Shown here one piece after another: positions 63,999 to 64,000 of a stretch of DNA of 64,000 nt. The notes beneath the pieces were generated by a model, which was not told the origin of the DNA, ran no database searches, and saw nothing but the letters and a program-made list of their open reading frames with translations. Position 1 is the stretch's first letter, and each line of letters begins with the position of its first letter. Origin of the DNA: Pictodentalium vernedei (Eukaryota; Mollusca; Scaphopoda; Dentaliida; Dentaliidae); contig CM062292.1 of assembly GCA_031216915.1 (NCBI GenBank), positions 75,188,956-75,252,955 of the forward strand, given 5' to 3'. Position numbers and translations under genes: made by a program.

Positions 63999-64000
63999 CG

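Overview
The window is eukaryotic, almost certainly from an invertebrate metazoan, probably a marine one. I cannot name the phylum. Support comes from a CR1-type LINE with a 2A-like peptide, tRNA- and 5S-headed SINEs, a FLYWCH/MULE transposase with an intron, and an Academ/XPG-type DNA transposon. No single-copy host gene could be supported. Every long reading frame belongs to a mobile element, and the rest is intergenic DNA dense in palindromes, satellites and simple repeats.

Layout. 1-8.7 kb: palindromes, a SINE, a decayed MULE-type transposase (minus strand), several tandem arrays and a promoter-motif-rich dispersed repeat. 8.7-13.5 kb: a nearly complete LINE on the minus strand with an SGNH-esterase ORF1 and an EN-RT ORF2. 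13.6-17.6 kb: two hAT-like MITEs and a hairpin array. 17.6-22.2 kb: a CR1-like LINE on the plus strand with an intact 1118-codon EN-RT ORF carrying a hydrophobic segment followed by DIEVNPGP. 22-45 kb: MITEs, long inverted repeats, SINEs, an inverted-repeat-bounded element with a small C2HC zinc-finger ORF (26.4-30.1 kb) and a tandem array (43.4-44.95 kb). 45.4-50.8 kb: a transposon with ~97-bp terminal inverted repeats around a ~1430-codon protein with N-terminal zinc fingers, a PIN/XPG-like nuclease region and a C-terminal Cys-rich (CXC) tail. The tail has three frameshifts, and I assign the element to the Academ type. 51-63.7 kb: more SINEs, MITEs and palindromes. 63.77-64.0 kb (minus): the C-terminus of a second protein of the same family, running off the edge.

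The most informative structure is the nesting. At least 14 copies or fragments of one palindromic MITE family flanked by TTAA are present, in two subtypes that share a central hairpin but differ in the arms. Elements with TA duplications sit inside them, and a SINE sits inside one of those. Several occupied/empty site pairs lie in this window, so target duplications (TTAA, TA, 13 bp for SINEs, 8 bp for hAT-like elements) can be read directly. The SINEs share one body and tail but carry at least four different heads (Cys-like, Lys-like and Thr-like tRNA, and 5S rRNA).

Limits: all domain and superfamily names come from reading motifs by eye. Boundaries without a target-site duplication are approximate.
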